From positions 1 to 17,653 of the forward strand of contig JAUVON010000018.1 of NCBI GenBank assembly GCA_030599175.1: a stretch of 17,653 nt of DNA. Direction: 5' to 3'. Origin of the DNA: Desulfobulbaceae bacterium. Its GTDB lineage: Bacteria > Desulfobacterota > Desulfobulbia > Desulfobulbales > Desulfocapsaceae. Both the position numbers and the translations under genes were made by a program. This document shows, in pieces, positions 1 to 9,523 of the stretch. Numbering within the stretch: position 1 is the first letter of the stretch; each line of letters opens with the position of its first letter. Under the pieces are notes generated by a model. That model saw only the letters and a list, made by a program, of their open reading frames with translations, was not told the origin of the DNA and ran no database searches.

Positions 1-1456
1 GCAGTTCAAGGATCTGATCAAGGATCTCATAGGGGGGCAGATCATCCTGATCACATTGCCCCGGTTTAAGCTCGGCCGTAGGCGCCTTGGTAATGGTACG
101 GAGGGGTATTGTTACCCCGTTTCTATTAATATAATGGGCGAGTTTGTAGACCAGTTGTTTGGGAACATCGGAGATAACGGCAAGGCCACCACTCATATCC
201 CCATAAAGAGTACAGTAACCAACAGCCATTTCACTCTTATTGCCTGTAGCCAGGAGAAGGTGGCCGAATTTATTTGAAAGTGCCATCAGCAGATTTCCCC
301 GTATCCGCGCCTGGATATTCTGTTCTGTAAGATCCTCGTCCTTATCTTTAAAAAGCGGTGCGAGACTCCTTTTAAAACCGGTAAAAAGATCTTCTATGGG
401 GATTACCTCAAAATTGCAGCCCAGTTTTGCCGCCAACACCTTCGCGTCCTCAAGAGAGTCGGCAGAACTGTACGGAGATGGCAGTGCCACCCCTAAAACA
501 TTCTCAGGGCCGAGAGCATCAACTGCAACAACTGCAGTCAGTGCTGAATCAATGCCTCCGGACAAACCCAGCACAACAGAAGAAAACCCGCATTTAGTCA
601 CATAATCTCTTACCCCCATCACCAGTGCATCAAATACGGCAGCCTCAGGCTCCGGCTTCAGCACATCGGAAATATCCCCCTTCCAGTTTTGGGTATCAAC
701 AACAATCAGATCTTCTTGAAATCCAACAGCCTGAGCAATTACTTCACCTTTTTCGTTCATAGCCAGACTTCGACCATCAAAAAGAAGTGAATCCTGCCCT
801 CCAACTTGATTGCAATAGAGGAACGGAGCTGTATACTCAACACAAATCTCTTTAAAAAGATTTTTCCTTACCTCCTCCTTGTCAATTTGAAAAGGGGAAG
901 CTGAAATATTAATAATCCCATCAACGCTCACTCCCTTTTCCTCTGCAGAAGCAAAAAAATCTGCAACAGGCTTCACTTCGTAATCCTTGCCCCCGTGGTG
1001 CCAGACATCTTCACATACCGTTACACAGAAATAGTGTCCATCCAGTTCATATGTCTCTGAAAGAGATCCCGGTTCAAAATATCTGGTTTCATCGAATACG
1101 TCATAGGAAGGCAGCAGTCGTTTACGTGCTCTGAAAATGATTTTTTTATTCCGAACAACAACAGCAGAATTGTAAAGGGGTTTTCCTCTCCCACCCCCTC
1201 GGCGCTCAATACATCCCAACATTACATCAAGATCAGGGAGATCGCCAATAAGATCTAAAAGAGCCTGTTCACCAGCCTCCAGAAAAGCTTTTCTTTCCAG
1301 TAAATCCTGTGGCGGATACCCTGATATGGCCAATTCAGGAAATATTACAAGAGAACATCCCTCCTCCTTTGCTCTTCTTGCCCACTTGCCGATTTTGGCG
1401 CAGTTTTTCTCGAAATCCCCAATAATCGGGTTTAGCTGTACTAGACCTATTTTCAC
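1..1456 (-). CDS. nadE: Glutamine-dependent NAD+ synthase, 3' end cut by window edge
   Basis: Makes NAD+ from deamido-NAD+ (nicotinic acid adenine dinucleotide), ATP and glutamine-derived ammonia. I read 485 codons without a stop from a GTG at 1456; GGAGG lies 7 nt upstream of it. The N-terminal half is a nitrilase-type glutaminase. Its Glu-Lys-Cys triad is E41 (FPELAIS), K112 (RKRLLPSYD) and C148 (TVCEDVW), and CNQVGGQD is also present. The C-terminal half is the synthetase with the P-loop SGGIDS at residues 299-304, then NKSEMAVGY and YGDMSGGL. The family is usually about 540-580 residues, so some tens of residues lie beyond the left edge. It sits 67 nt after mltG on the same strand, probably as the last gene seen of a lon-mltG-nadE transcript. 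The two-domain form means ammonia is channelled from glutamine. Confidence 0.95.
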   Translation of the reverse strand, partial: MKIGLVQLNPIIGDFEKNCAKIGKWARRAKEEGCSLVIFPELAISGYPPQDLLERKAFLEAGEQALLDLIGDLPDLDVMLGCIERRGGGRGKPLYNSAVVVRNKKIIFRARKRLLPSYDVFDETRYFEPGSLSETYELDGHYFCVTVCEDVWHHGGKDYEVKPVADFFASAEEKGVSVDGIINISASPFQIDKEEVRKNLFKEICVEYTAPFLYCNQVGGQDSLLFDGRSLAMNEKGEVIAQAVGFQEDLIVVDTQNWKGDISDVLKPEPEAAVFDALVMGVRDYVTKCGFSSVVLGLSGGIDSALTAVVAVDALGPENVLGVALPSPYSSADSLEDAKVLAAKLGCNFEVIPIEDLFTGFKRSLAPLFKDKDEDLTEQNIQARIRGNLLMALSNKFGHLLLATGNKSEMAVGYCTLYGDMSGGLAVISDVPKQLVYKLAHYINRNGVTIPLRTITKAPTAELKPGQCDQDDLPPYEILDQILEL

Positions 1457-1523
1457 CTTTTCCTCCAGCTTCAGGTGCAATTACTGCTATACTCCAAGTT
1501 TATCCAGCAAGAAACAACAGTTT

Positions 1524-2579
1524 CTATTTAACTTTTTTATTCTTTTTTTTCCTCTGATATTTTCGGACGGCACGATTATGGGCTGAGAGTGAAGCAGAAA
1601 ATTGATGCGTTCCATCATTTTTAGAAACAAAATAGAGAAATTTAGTTTCGGTAGGGTGAAGTGCGGCCCGCAAAGCCTCTTTCCCTGGATTGCAGATGGG
1701 GCCGACCGGTAATCCCGGTATTGTATAGGTATTGTACGGAGTTGGGTCGCGAAGCTGTTGTCGGGTGATCTTCCCTGAGAAATTCTCTACTCCATACACA
1801 ACAGTAGGATCAGACTGGAGACGCATTCCACGGGCCAGTCTGTTTGTAAAAACACCTGCTATAAGAGATCGCTCACTGGCTGCAGCTGTTTCTTTTTCAA
1901 CTATCGAGGCAAGAATAACCATCTGTTCCGGACTGATCTCATGATCAATTTCAGCGGTGAGTTCAGCCCATACCATGGAAAATCGGTGCACCAGCATTGT
2001 GATAATTTTCTCTGCTCCTTTCATTTCGGAAGTCAGAAGATATGTATCCGGATAAAGATAACCCTCCAGGCTTGAAATATTTTTTAGACCCAGTAAATCA
2101 ATAAACCGCTGATCAGTTACAAGTGATATAAAGTTTTCGGCATCGCACCATCCCTTTTTTGCAAACAACCCTGCAATCTCTGTTGCGCTCAGTCCTTCAA
2201 TTATTGTTACAGAGTGTTGTACCGGTTTTGCAAAGGCCAACTCTTTAATCACATCCGCAGGCCTTTGTCCGCCCTTCAGTCGAAACTCACCTGCCTGGAG
2301 TCGACCGGAATAGCCGGAAAATTTTGCCAGCAGCAAAAACCGGGCATCATTAACAATAAGGCCTGCATCACCAAGTATTTTTGCAATAGCCTTAACAGAT
2401 GATCCTTTAGGGATGTTGACAATAACCTCTTTGCCAGAGACGATCGACCCCGTGCCAAGGACATAAGCACCCATCCACCCTCCTGCAGCTATAACCAGCA
2501 GGAAAAGGAAAAGGGCTGCCCACAGGACAACCCTTTTGATGGTACATCTCTTACTGATATTTTCTTCCTGATCAATCAC
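1524..2579 (-). CDS. mltG: Endolytic murein transglycosylase (YceG-like)
   Basis: Inner-membrane lytic transglycosylase that cleaves nascent peptidoglycan strands and so acts as a terminator of glycan elongation. The 351-residue protein has a short basic cytoplasmic N-terminus, one membrane segment (about residues 17-40), a LysM-like region and the catalytic YceG domain. The conserved catalytic stretch is visible: ASIVEKETAAASER (about 224-237, with the Glu residues of EKET), then RLQSDPTVVYG (253-263) and YNTYTIPGLPVGPICNPG (282-299). The C-terminal tail is very basic (RKKKNKKVK). The ATG lies 8 nt downstream of the lon stop codon on the same strand, so translation is probably coupled to lon. 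Length matches the family norm (about 340 residues). Confidence 0.95.
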   Translation of the reverse strand: MIDQEENISKRCTIKRVVLWAALFLFLLVIAAGGWMGAYVLGTGSIVSGKEVIVNIPKGSSVKAIAKILGDAGLIVNDARFLLLAKFSGYSGRLQAGEFRLKGGQRPADVIKELAFAKPVQHSVTIIEGLSATEIAGLFAKKGWCDAENFISLVTDQRFIDLLGLKNISSLEGYLYPDTYLLTSEMKGAEKIITMLVHRFSMVWAELTAEIDHEISPEQMVILASIVEKETAAASERSLIAGVFTNRLARGMRLQSDPTVVYGVENFSGKITRQQLRDPTPYNTYTIPGLPVGPICNPGKEALRAALHPTETKFLYFVSKNDGTHQFSASLSAHNRAVRKYQRKKKNKKVK

Positions 2580-2587
2580 AGCCTGTG

Positions 2588-5002
2588 TTATTTATGCTTT
2601 TTCTTGGTGCCGTTTTTTGGAGAGATGGATTTGTTAAAGGCAATTCTAACAACCTCATCCATGTCTTTAACAGGGTAAAATTTCATCTTATTTCGTATAT
2701 CTTTTGGTATTTCCACAAGATCTTTCTCGTTCTGTTCAGGAATGATAACCTTGTCAATACCTGCTCGAAGAGCTGCCAGAGCTTTCTCTTTTAAACCACC
2801 AATGGGCAATACACGGCCCCGCAGTGTCACCTCCCCCGTCATGGCCAGCTGGCTTATCACTTTCTTCTGTGTGAAGGCAGAATAAAGTGCTGTAGCGATA
2901 GTAATACCAGCCGATGGTCCGTCTTTGGGTATTGCTCCGGCTGGAACATGAAGATGAAGGTCAATTGTATCAAAATAATCCTCCTTCACTCCAAGTTCCC
3001 TGGATCGACTGCGACAATAGGTAAGTGCCGCCTGGGCGGATTCTTTCATCACGTCTCCCAGCTGTCCCGTCAGAATCAGTTTGCCTTTACCCGGCATGAG
3101 ATTCACCTCAATCTGCAAAATTTCACCACCGATCTCGGTCCATGCAAGACCGGTTACCAGTCCAGGCTGCTCAAGTTTTTCCAACTCGGACTCGGGGATG
3201 GTCTTTGGCGGCCCGAGGTAACGGTCAAGATTCTTTTTGGTAACACTATACGGGCCCTTCCCCCCTTCGGCAATCTTGCGGGCAATCTTACGACAAACCT
3301 TGCCAATTTCCCTTTCAAGATTTCTTAAACCAGCTTCATAAGTATAATGAGTAACAATATACTGAATTGTATCATCGTTCATTCGAATCTGTCTGGCCTT
3401 GATGCCGTTCTCTTTCACCTGCCGTGGAAACAGATATCTTCTGGCAATGACAATTTTTTCTTCCAGAGTATACCCCGACAGCCGAATAACCTCCATCCTG
3501 TCCAGAAGCGGTCTAGGAATTGTGTCACTCATATTGGCAGTGGTAATAAACATCACCTTCGACAGGTCAATTGGCAGATTCATATAGTGATCTGAAAACT
3601 CGAAATTCTGTTCCGGATCCAACACTTCAAGCAGTGCAGAGGATGGATCGCCACGGTAATCAGCACCAATTTTATCAACCTCGTCCATCATAAAAACGGG
3701 ATTATTAGCCCTTGTTGTCTTGAGTCCCTGCACAATTCGGCCCGGCATGGCGCCTATATAAGTGCGCCTATGCCCTCGTATTTCCGCCTCATCACGCAGG
3801 CCGCCCAAAGAGAGTCGATGAAATTTCCGCCCCATTGCCCGGGCAATAGATTGCCCCAACGAAGTTTTGCCCACCCCCGGAGGACCAACAAAACAAAGAA
3901 TCGGGCCCTTAGTGGATTTGTTGAGTTTGCGTACCGCCAGATATTCAAGAATTCTTTCCTTGATCTTTTCCAGCCCGTAATGATCCTCATCCAGAATCTT
4001 TCTGGCCCGTTTCAGATCAAGAAGATCTTTTGTACCTTTTTTCCAGGGTACATCAAGAATCCAGTCAATATACGTTCGAATTATGGTCGCTTCCGAGGAG
4101 TCCGGATGCATCATGGCCATGCGGTTCAGCTGTTTTTTCGCTTCCTTCCGCACAGTTTTTGACATTTTAACTTTTTTCAGCTTCTTGGCCAGTTCATCAA
4201 TTTCCTGACTGTAATCGTCTGTATCACCAAGTTCCTTCTGCAGAGCATGAATCTGTTCTCTAAGAAAATATTCCCGCTGGGATTTAGTCATTTCCTCTTT
4301 AGCATCATTTTGGATCTTTGCCTGCACGGTAGAAACTTCAAGTTCTTTTGCCAGCAAGTCATTCACCAGCTTAAGACGAGCCAGCGGATCGGTTTCTTCC
4401 AATATCTTCTGGGATTCAAAAATTTTTAATCGAAGATTTGAGCCCACGAGGTCGGCAAGCCTCCCAGGGTCTTCGATGTTGTTAATAATCATCATCAGGT
4501 CTGCAGACAAAATTCCCCGCAAAGACATTATTTTTTCAGTCTGCTCTCTAACGGTACGCATCAAAGCTTCAACCTCAACACTTACCTCCAGGGTTTCCTG
4601 TTCTTCAATTACTTCCACCGACACCTGATAGAACGGGTCTGTTTTTACAAATTTCTGTATCCGGGCTTTGGACATGGCCTGAACAAGTACCTTAAGACGA
4701 CCATCCGGCAATTTCAGGGTGCGCATTACCATACAAACCATACCAACCTTGTATAGATCGTCTTCAGATGGATTGTCCTTGGTGGCGTCCTTCTGGGTAA
4801 CAAGCATAAGCAGTTTATTTGCCCCCAGAGCTTCATTCACGGCCTCTACTGAGCCTGGACGGCCAACAAAGAGAGGAATTATCATATAGTTGAAAACAAC
4901 TACATCCCGTACCGCCATCATCGGCAGCACTTCAGGAATCTCCATATCTTCGTTATTGGAGAAATCGTCCATACCTATACTTAACGAGTCATTAAATTCC
5001 AC
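2588..5002 (-). CDS. lon: ATP-dependent protease La (Lon)
   Basis: Cytoplasmic AAA+ serine protease that degrades misfolded and regulatory proteins. The 804-residue protein has the full LonA architecture: N-terminal substrate domain (about 25-215), coiled-coil region (about 215-300), AAA+ module with Walker A GPPGVGKT (373-380) and Walker [10 protein letters not shown] (436-444), sensor/lid region with [15 protein letters not shown], and the protease domain with the catalytic dyad S697 (KDGPSAGI) and K740 (GGLKEK). Spacing of Ser to Lys (43) matches the E. coli enzyme. The start is GTG at 5002, 5 nt after a strong AGGAGG. A sigma70-type promoter lies about 120-150 nt upstream. No sigma32-like -10 (CCCCAT) or CIRCE element was seen, so heat control is not evident here. 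Confidence 0.97.
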   Translation of the reverse strand: MEFNDSLSIGMDDFSNNEDMEIPEVLPMMAVRDVVVFNYMIIPLFVGRPGSVEAVNEALGANKLLMLVTQKDATKDNPSEDDLYKVGMVCMVMRTLKLPDGRLKVLVQAMSKARIQKFVKTDPFYQVSVEVIEEQETLEVSVEVEALMRTVREQTEKIMSLRGILSADLMMIINNIEDPGRLADLVGSNLRLKIFESQKILEETDPLARLKLVNDLLAKELEVSTVQAKIQNDAKEEMTKSQREYFLREQIHALQKELGDTDDYSQEIDELAKKLKKVKMSKTVRKEAKKQLNRMAMMHPDSSEATIIRTYIDWILDVPWKKGTKDLLDLKRARKILDEDHYGLEKIKERILEYLAVRKLNKSTKGPILCFVGPPGVGKTSLGQSIARAMGRKFHRLSLGGLRDEAEIRGHRRTYIGAMPGRIVQGLKTTRANNPVFMMDEVDKIGADYRGDPSSALLEVLDPEQNFEFSDHYMNLPIDLSKVMFITTANMSDTIPRPLLDRMEVIRLSGYTLEEKIVIARRYLFPRQVKENGIKARQIRMNDDTIQYIVTHYTYEAGLRNLEREIGKVCRKIARKIAEGGKGPYSVTKKNLDRYLGPPKTIPESELEKLEQPGLVTGLAWTEIGGEILQIEVNLMPGKGKLILTGQLGDVMKESAQAALTYCRSRSRELGVKEDYFDTIDLHLHVPAGAIPKDGPSAGITIATALYSAFTQKKVISQLAMTGEVTLRGRVLPIGGLKEKALAALRAGIDKVIIPEQNEKDLVEIPKDIRNKMKFYPVKDMDEVVRIAFNKSISPKNGTKKKHK

Positions 5003-5076
5003 ACAAACCTCCTGACAAGATCACTTTTTCCGCCATCTGATATAATGACAGCCCCTTTCAGCAATCTCTTCTATTT

Positions 5077-5090
5077 TTCTATATATAGAA
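5077..5090. promoter_or_regulatory. Perfect 14-bp palindrome in the lon leader, possible operator
   Basis: TTCTATATATAGAA is perfectly self-complementary. It lies about 30 nt downstream of the predicted lon transcription start. A dyad at this position could bind a regulator, but AT-rich palindromes also arise by chance and no known consensus is recognised. Confidence 0.3.
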
Positions 5091-5124
5091 CATTGATTTA
5101 CTTTCGTTTATCAAAACCGGAGAA

Positions 5125-5153
5125 ATTCTAAACATCCAGTTTGGTTTAGTCAA
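5125..5153 (-). promoter_or_regulatory. sigma70-type promoter for lon-mltG-nadE
   Basis: On the minus strand TTGACT (5153-5148) is separated by exactly 17 nt from TAGAAT (5130-5125), so five of six bases match the consensus at both boxes. Transcription would start near 5118, giving a 5' leader of about 115 nt before the lon GTG. It is the best promoter match in the lon/beta-helix divergent interval. Confidence 0.6.
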
Positions 5154-5158
5154 GACGG

Positions 5159-5223
5159 TTTGACCACCGTGGGTTTTTAATAACAATTTTTCTTGAACTC
5201 TTGACCCTTTTCTCTCATATTGT
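5159..5223 (+). promoter_or_regulatory. Weak candidate promoters for the beta-helix gene
   Basis: Two modest plus-strand options exist in the 299-nt interval 5003-5301: TTGACC (5159-5164) with a 17-nt spacer to AACAAT (5182-5187), and TTGAAC (5194-5199) with an 18-nt spacer to TATTGT (5218-5223). Each matches the -10 box at only four of six positions. The first would stand back-to-back with the lon promoter. Apart from these, the lon promoter and the palindrome, I see nothing else in the interval. Confidence 0.3.
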
Positions 5224-5301
5224 TCACTCAGGTAAAAAGTCTTCCCCCGGAAATGAGAAGAGAGACTATTTTGCATAATCTGAGTTATCTGGAGAGTTAT
5301 A

Positions 5302-6102
5302 ATGCTTACAACGCAGTCTTTTTTTAACCTGGCAGATTTCACCTGCAGAGATCTTTTTTCACCAGATGACTATGTCTGGATCCCTCTCAACAACCTCAAA
5401 CAGTATCTGGATAATTATAACTATCCCGCTTACGATAGTCAGCTGATAAAAGACGGTGTACCACTTAAGGAACATATTATTATCCATGAGGGAAAGGCTG
5501 TATCCAGTAATAACTGCGAAATTATTTTTGGAAACACTACTAAAGGTAGGTTGCAGGTAAATAAAAATGGCTATAGACTTGAAGATGCTGCGGTGATAAT
5601 GGCTGGTGCCGTTCTTACCGGTAACCGTATTTCCCTTGGCGGGGGCGTCCTTGTTGAATGTGGAGCAATGATAAAATCACCAGCCGTAATTGGTGACTGC
5701 TGTGAAGTACGGCAGGGAGCATATCTGCGTGGATATGTGCTGACCGGGAAACGATGCATCCTTGGTCATACCACCGAAATCAAACACTCTATTTTCCTCA
5801 ATGATGCCAAGGCCGGGCACTTTGCCTACCTTGGCGACTCAATTCTTGGAAACAACACCAATCTCGGAGCCGGCACTAAATTCGCAAATTTGAGGTTTCT
5901 CCCCGGAAATTTAACTCTGTTTCATAACGGGAAGAGAATTGATACAGGCAGAAGAAAATTCGGTGCAATCCTGGGGGATGACGCTCAAACCGGATGTAAC
6001 TCGGTTACCAATCCTGGAACGATTTTCGGCAAAGGAGCCATACTGATGCCCAATGCCACTGCCGGGGCAGGTTATCACTCTGAAAAAAGCATTCTGCGAT
6101 AA
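5302..6102 (+). CDS. Left-handed beta-helix acyltransferase-like protein (GlmU C-terminal-like)
   Basis: Hexapeptide-repeat protein of 266 residues resembling the acetyltransferase half of GlmU and archaeal sugar-phosphate nucleotidyltransferases, but without any nucleotidyltransferase domain. About residues 95-250 form the beta-helix. GlmU-like landmarks are RQGAYLRG (137-144), a TEIKHS stretch near 158-163, GHFAYLGDS (172-180, with the His aligned to the GlmU catalytic His), NLGAGTKFANLR, and ILGDDAQTGCNSVTNPGT. The N-terminal about 90 residues are unlike GlmU; I do not recognise them. ATG is preceded by GGAGAG. It lies 72 nt before argF on the same strand and may share its transcript, although no metabolic link is obvious. 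Likely role: transfer of an acetyl or acyl group to a sugar phosphate or nucleotide sugar. The substrate is not predictable. Confidence 0.75.
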   Translation: MLTTQSFFNLADFTCRDLFSPDDYVWIPLNNLKQYLDNYNYPAYDSQLIKDGVPLKEHIIIHEGKAVSSNNCEIIFGNTTKGRLQVNKNGYRLEDAAVIMAGAVLTGNRISLGGGVLVECGAMIKSPAVIGDCCEVRQGAYLRGYVLTGKRCILGHTTEIKHSIFLNDAKAGHFAYLGDSILGNNTNLGAGTKFANLRFLPGNLTLFHNGKRIDTGRRKFGAILGDDAQTGCNSVTNPGTIFGKGAILMPNATAGAGYHSEKSILR

Positions 6103-6174
6103 GAGTGATATCACCCCATGAATACTTTCACACCGATGACACCGCTTTGCTGTTATGAAAGCAAGGAGAAATAA

Positions 6175-7176
6175 ATGGGATCTGATCTTAAAAGCCGAAG
6201 CTTCTTAAAACTTCTCGATTTTTCATCTGGAGAAATTGAGTCTTTGCTCAAACTCTCAGCTGATCTGAAAAAAGCGAAATATAATGGATCCGAACAGCAA
6301 AAACTCCGTGGCAAAAATATCGTTTTGATATTTGAGAAATCTTCAACCCGCACCAGGTGTGCCTTTGAGACTGCAGCTTATGATCAGGGGGCAAATGTCA
6401 CTTACCTTGGTCCAACCGGCTCACAAATGGGAACCAAGGAGTCGATAAAAGACACCGCCAGGGTTCTGGGACGCATGTATGACGGTATTGAGTTTCGTGG
6501 GTTCGAGCAGTCGAAAATTGAAGAATTAGCAAAATATTCAGGGGTACCGGTATGGAATGGCCTGACAAATGAATTTCATCCAACCCAGGTACTTGCAGAT
6601 TTACTCACGATACGGGAACACTCCGACAAACCGCTGAACCAGATCACTTTTGGCTATCTTGGCGATGCAAGAAACAATATGGGGAATTCCTTGATGATCG
6701 GTTGCGCTAAAATGGGGATCGATTTCAGATCTGTTTCACCCGGCAGCCTGCAACCGAATCAGCACCTTGTGTCAACAGCACTTGAAATTGCCAAAGAGAC
6801 CGGTGCCCAAATAACGATTACAGAGGATATTGCTACCGGGGTAAAAAATTGCGACTTTCTCTGTACCGATGTCTGGGTCTCCATGGGAGAGCCGGAAAAT
6901 GTCTGGAAAGAGAGGGTCTCCACACTTCTCCCCTATCAGGTCAACTCCGGGCTACTGGAAATGACCGGCAACCCTTCAGTGAAATTCCTGCACTGCCTCC
7001 CCGCTTTTCACAATCGCGAAACTGAAATTGGGGAGCAAATTTACCAAGCCTTTGGTCTGGAGGCCATGGAGGTCACGGAGGATGTGTTTGAATCGCCGGC
7101 ATCTGTTGTCTTTGACGAAGCAGAAAACCGGGTGCATACGATCAAGGCTGTTATGGTTGCCACGATGGAAAACTGA
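6175..7176 (+). CDS. argF: Ornithine carbamoyltransferase, long (E. coli ArgF / ArcB) type
   Basis: Catalyses carbamoyl phosphate + ornithine <-> citrulline + phosphate in the cytoplasm. The 333-residue protein has the carbamoyl-phosphate loop SSTRTR (56-61), SQMGTKES (83-90), HPTQ (135-138), DVWVSMGE (232-239) and the ornithine loop HCLPAFHN (273-280). Length and the QMGxKES block put it in the longer branch that contains E. coli ArgF/ArgI and catabolic ArcB. The short (about 300-residue) form is what I would more usually expect in this bacterial group. AAGGAG stands 7 nt before the ATG. The ornithine aminotransferase follows after 37 nt. Because the partner is a catabolic-type ornithine enzyme, a catabolic role (phosphorolysis of citrulline) is possible; sequence alone does not decide. 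Confidence 0.93.
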   Translation: MGSDLKSRSFLKLLDFSSGEIESLLKLSADLKKAKYNGSEQQKLRGKNIVLIFEKSSTRTRCAFETAAYDQGANVTYLGPTGSQMGTKESIKDTARVLGRMYDGIEFRGFEQSKIEELAKYSGVPVWNGLTNEFHPTQVLADLLTIREHSDKPLNQITFGYLGDARNNMGNSLMIGCAKMGIDFRSVSPGSLQPNQHLVSTALEIAKETGAQITITEDIATGVKNCDFLCTDVWVSMGEPENVWKERVSTLLPYQVNSGLLEMTGNPSVKFLHCLPAFHNRETEIGEQIYQAFGLEAMEVTEDVFESPASVVFDEAENRVHTIKAVMVATMEN

Positions 7177-7213
7177 AACGACAGCAGCAATAAAAAGGAA
7201 AGAGGAAGCGACT

Positions 7214-8416
7214 ATGAAAACATCTGAATATATCCAACTTGAAAATGAATACGGTGCTGGTAATTATAAACCTCTGGATGTTGTGCTTACCAAAGGGGAA
7301 GGTATCTGGGTCTGGGATATAGATGGTAATAAATACATGGACTGTCTTGCTGCCTATTCAGCTGTAAACCAGGGACACTGCCACCCTAGAATCCTGGAAG
7401 CCATGATGAGTCAAGCGAAGAAGCTGACCCTTACCTCCAGGGCATTTCGAAATGATCAGCTTCCATTACTCTATAAAGAACTGTGTGAGTTGACCAACTC
7501 CCATAAAATACTGCCTATGAACAGTGGAGCTGAGGCCGTTGAAACCGCAATCAAATGTGTCCGTAAGTGGGGATATGAAGTTAAAGGAATCGAAAAGGAC
7601 AAGGCGGAAATTATTGTATGTGCTGACAATTTTCATGGTCGCACCCTGGCCATTGTCGGATTTTCCACAGATGATAATGCAAGAGATAACTTCGGCCCCT
7701 TCGCTCCAGGTTTTATAACCATTCCATTTGGAGATGCCGAGGCTCTTGAAAAGGCTATTACTAAAAATACAGCCGCCTTTATGGTGGAACCCATCCAGGG
7801 AGAAGCCGGGGTGATTATTCCACCGAAGGGGTATTTACAAAAGGTAAGAGAGATTTGTGATAAGAATAATGTAATACTTATCCTGGATGAGATTCAGACA
7901 GGCCTTGGGAGGACAGGGGCACTGCTGGCAGAAGAACATGAAGGTATTGAAGCCGACTTGACACTTATCGGTAAAGCACTTTCAGGCGGTTTCTATCCGG
8001 TATCCGCTGTACTTTCCAATAAAGAGGTTCTGGAAATTTTAAAGCCCGGCCAGCATGGTTCCACTTTTGGTGGAAATCCTCTTGCCTGCAGTATAGCACG
8101 AGCAGCTCTAAAAGTTCTTGTTGATGAAGATATGATAAAAAACTCCAAAGAGCTGGGGAACTATTTTCTTTCAGAACTAAAAAAGATAGAGAATAAAAAC
8201 ATTAAGGATATCAGAGGCCGCGGCCTGATGATTGCCATTGAACTCCACGAAGGTACGATGGGTGGCGCCAGAGCTGTAGCGGAAAAACTGAAAGAACTGG
8301 GGATCCTGTGTAAAGAGACACATACCTATACCATACGATTTGCACCTCCCCTGATGATCAAAAAAGAAGAAGTTGACTGGGCATTGGATAGAATTAAGCA
8401 GGTTCTTGGGCAATAA
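7214..8416 (+). CDS. rocD: Ornithine--oxo-acid aminotransferase (RocD type)
   Basis: PLP enzyme converting ornithine + 2-oxoglutarate into glutamate 5-semialdehyde + glutamate. The 400-residue product starts at ATG 7214 behind AGAGGAAG; the longer open frame starting at 7028 lies inside argF and is not used. The N-terminus ([20 protein letters not shown] then [20 protein letters not shown]) is typical of RocD and unlike ArgD. Class III aminotransferase motifs are [39 protein letters not shown] and the PLP lysine K254 in GKALSGG. An aminotransferase using ornithine beside an ornithine carbamoyltransferase indicates a branch point at ornithine, leading either to citrulline/arginine or to proline/glutamate. 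Confidence 0.92.
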   Translation: MKTSEYIQLENEYGAGNYKPLDVVLTKGEGIWVWDIDGNKYMDCLAAYSAVNQGHCHPRILEAMMSQAKKLTLTSRAFRNDQLPLLYKELCELTNSHKILPMNSGAEAVETAIKCVRKWGYEVKGIEKDKAEIIVCADNFHGRTLAIVGFSTDDNARDNFGPFAPGFITIPFGDAEALEKAITKNTAAFMVEPIQGEAGVIIPPKGYLQKVREICDKNNVILILDEIQTGLGRTGALLAEEHEGIEADLTLIGKALSGGFYPVSAVLSNKEVLEILKPGQHGSTFGGNPLACSIARAALKVLVDEDMIKNSKELGNYFLSELKKIENKNIKDIRGRGLMIAIELHEGTMGGARAVAEKLKELGILCKETHTYTIRFAPPLMIKKEEVDWALDRIKQVLGQ

Positions 8417-8435
8417 ATAGACACAGGAGAGTAGA

Positions 8436-9386
8436 GTGAGAAAATTTGATTTGGAACATGTTTATGAATCCCAGCAGTTTGACTCGGAACTGCTGGATAT
8501 CATTTTCAATGTAGCAGATGAGATGAAAAATGATCTCGCAGCAGACCAACGACGTTATTCTCAAGTGCTGAAAGATAAAATCATGGCTTCTCTCTTTTAT
8601 GAACCATCAACACGTACCCGTTTTTCATTTGAAAGTGCCATGGCAAGACTCGGCGGCAGTATTCTGACCACAGAAAATGCAAAAGAGTTTTCCAGTGCTT
8701 CAAAGGGCGAAACTCTCTATGATTCAACAATGGTTATGTGCGGGTATGCCGATCTTATTGTCATGCGACACAATGAGCCGGGCAGCGCAAAAATGGCGGC
8801 AGAGGCCTCTTCAGTTCCGGTAATCAACGCTGGTGATGGTTCCGGTCAGCATCCTACCCAGGCATTGCTGGATCTCTATACAATTAGAGACTGTTTTCCA
8901 GCCGTTGATAACTTATCAATAGCCATGGTTGGAGATTTAAAATATGGACGTACAGTGAGATCCCTTTCCTATCTGCTGACTAAATATGACAACATTACAA
9001 TTTACTTTGTTTCGCCGTCAGTTTGTAAAATGGACGATGACATTAAAGACTATCTCACGGTGAACAACGTTAAATGGAGGGATGAAAGTTCACTTGAAAA
9101 AGTGCTGCCACTTGTAGATTGTGTCTATATGACCCGTATTCAGAGAGAGCGCTTTCATGACCCGGAAGATTACGAACAGGCGGCGGGGAAATATATTATT
9201 GATCTGGAGCAGACCGGGCTAATGAAAAAAGAGAGTATCATCATGCATCCTCTGCCCCGGGTTGACGAAATATCCCGGGAGGTTGACAACGACCCCAGGG
9301 CTCAATATTTCCAGCAGGCCAGAAACGGTCTCTTTATTCGCATGGCCTTACTGTTTTTACTGTTAGGCAAGGATCTTGACGACTGA
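8436..9386 (+). CDS. pyrB: Aspartate carbamoyltransferase catalytic chain
   Basis: Forms N-carbamoyl-aspartate from carbamoyl phosphate and aspartate, the committed step of pyrimidine synthesis. The 316-residue protein carries PSTRTR (57-62), the ASKGET loop (88-93, catalytic Lys-type), HPTQALLDLYTI (139-150), GDLKYGRTVRSL and HPLPRVDEI (271-279). The HPLPRVDEI and RTVRSL blocks separate it from ornithine carbamoyltransferases. The start is GTG at 8436, preceded by AGGAGAG, 19 nt after rocD. No regulatory chain (pyrI) and no pyrC follow, so it is probably an unregulated trimer or has a partner elsewhere. It is a distant paralogue of the argF product four kilobases upstream and competes for the same carbamoyl phosphate. 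Confidence 0.93.
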   Translation: MRKFDLEHVYESQQFDSELLDIIFNVADEMKNDLAADQRRYSQVLKDKIMASLFYEPSTRTRFSFESAMARLGGSILTTENAKEFSSASKGETLYDSTMVMCGYADLIVMRHNEPGSAKMAAEASSVPVINAGDGSGQHPTQALLDLYTIRDCFPAVDNLSIAMVGDLKYGRTVRSLSYLLTKYDNITIYFVSPSVCKMDDDIKDYLTVNNVKWRDESSLEKVLPLVDCVYMTRIQRERFHDPEDYEQAAGKYIIDLEQTGLMKKESIIMHPLPRVDEISREVDNDPRAQYFQQARNGLFIRMALLFLLLGKDLDD

Positions 9387-9523
9387 CTGTAGAAACCTTT
9401 GTAACTCAGACGTAGCCCAACACTCCTTCAAATATTTTAAAACCCCTTGAAAGAAAAATGAATTCTCCTTATGTATAGCGGGACTAATCGTTGTTAAGAT
9501 AAACTGAATTATGACGGGTAAAA

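Noticed and set aside
2948..3595. Long plus-strand open frames inside lon, and 240-605 inside nadE
   Set aside because: They are shadows of well-supported minus-strand genes and show no recognisable protein features.
6117..6130. ArgR-type operator upstream of argF (TGAATACTTTCA)
   Set aside because: The half sites are four bases apart instead of the six needed by the usual ARG box, so the match is not better than chance.
7028..7213. N-terminal extension of the ornithine aminotransferase to ATG 7028
   Set aside because: It overlaps the 3' end of argF out of frame, and family N-termini begin at the ATG at 7214.
9387..9523. Terminator or sigma54 promoter between pyrB and the V4R genes
   Set aside because: No stem with a T tract and no TGGC...TTGC pair was found; only a weak TTGAAA/TATGTA combination.
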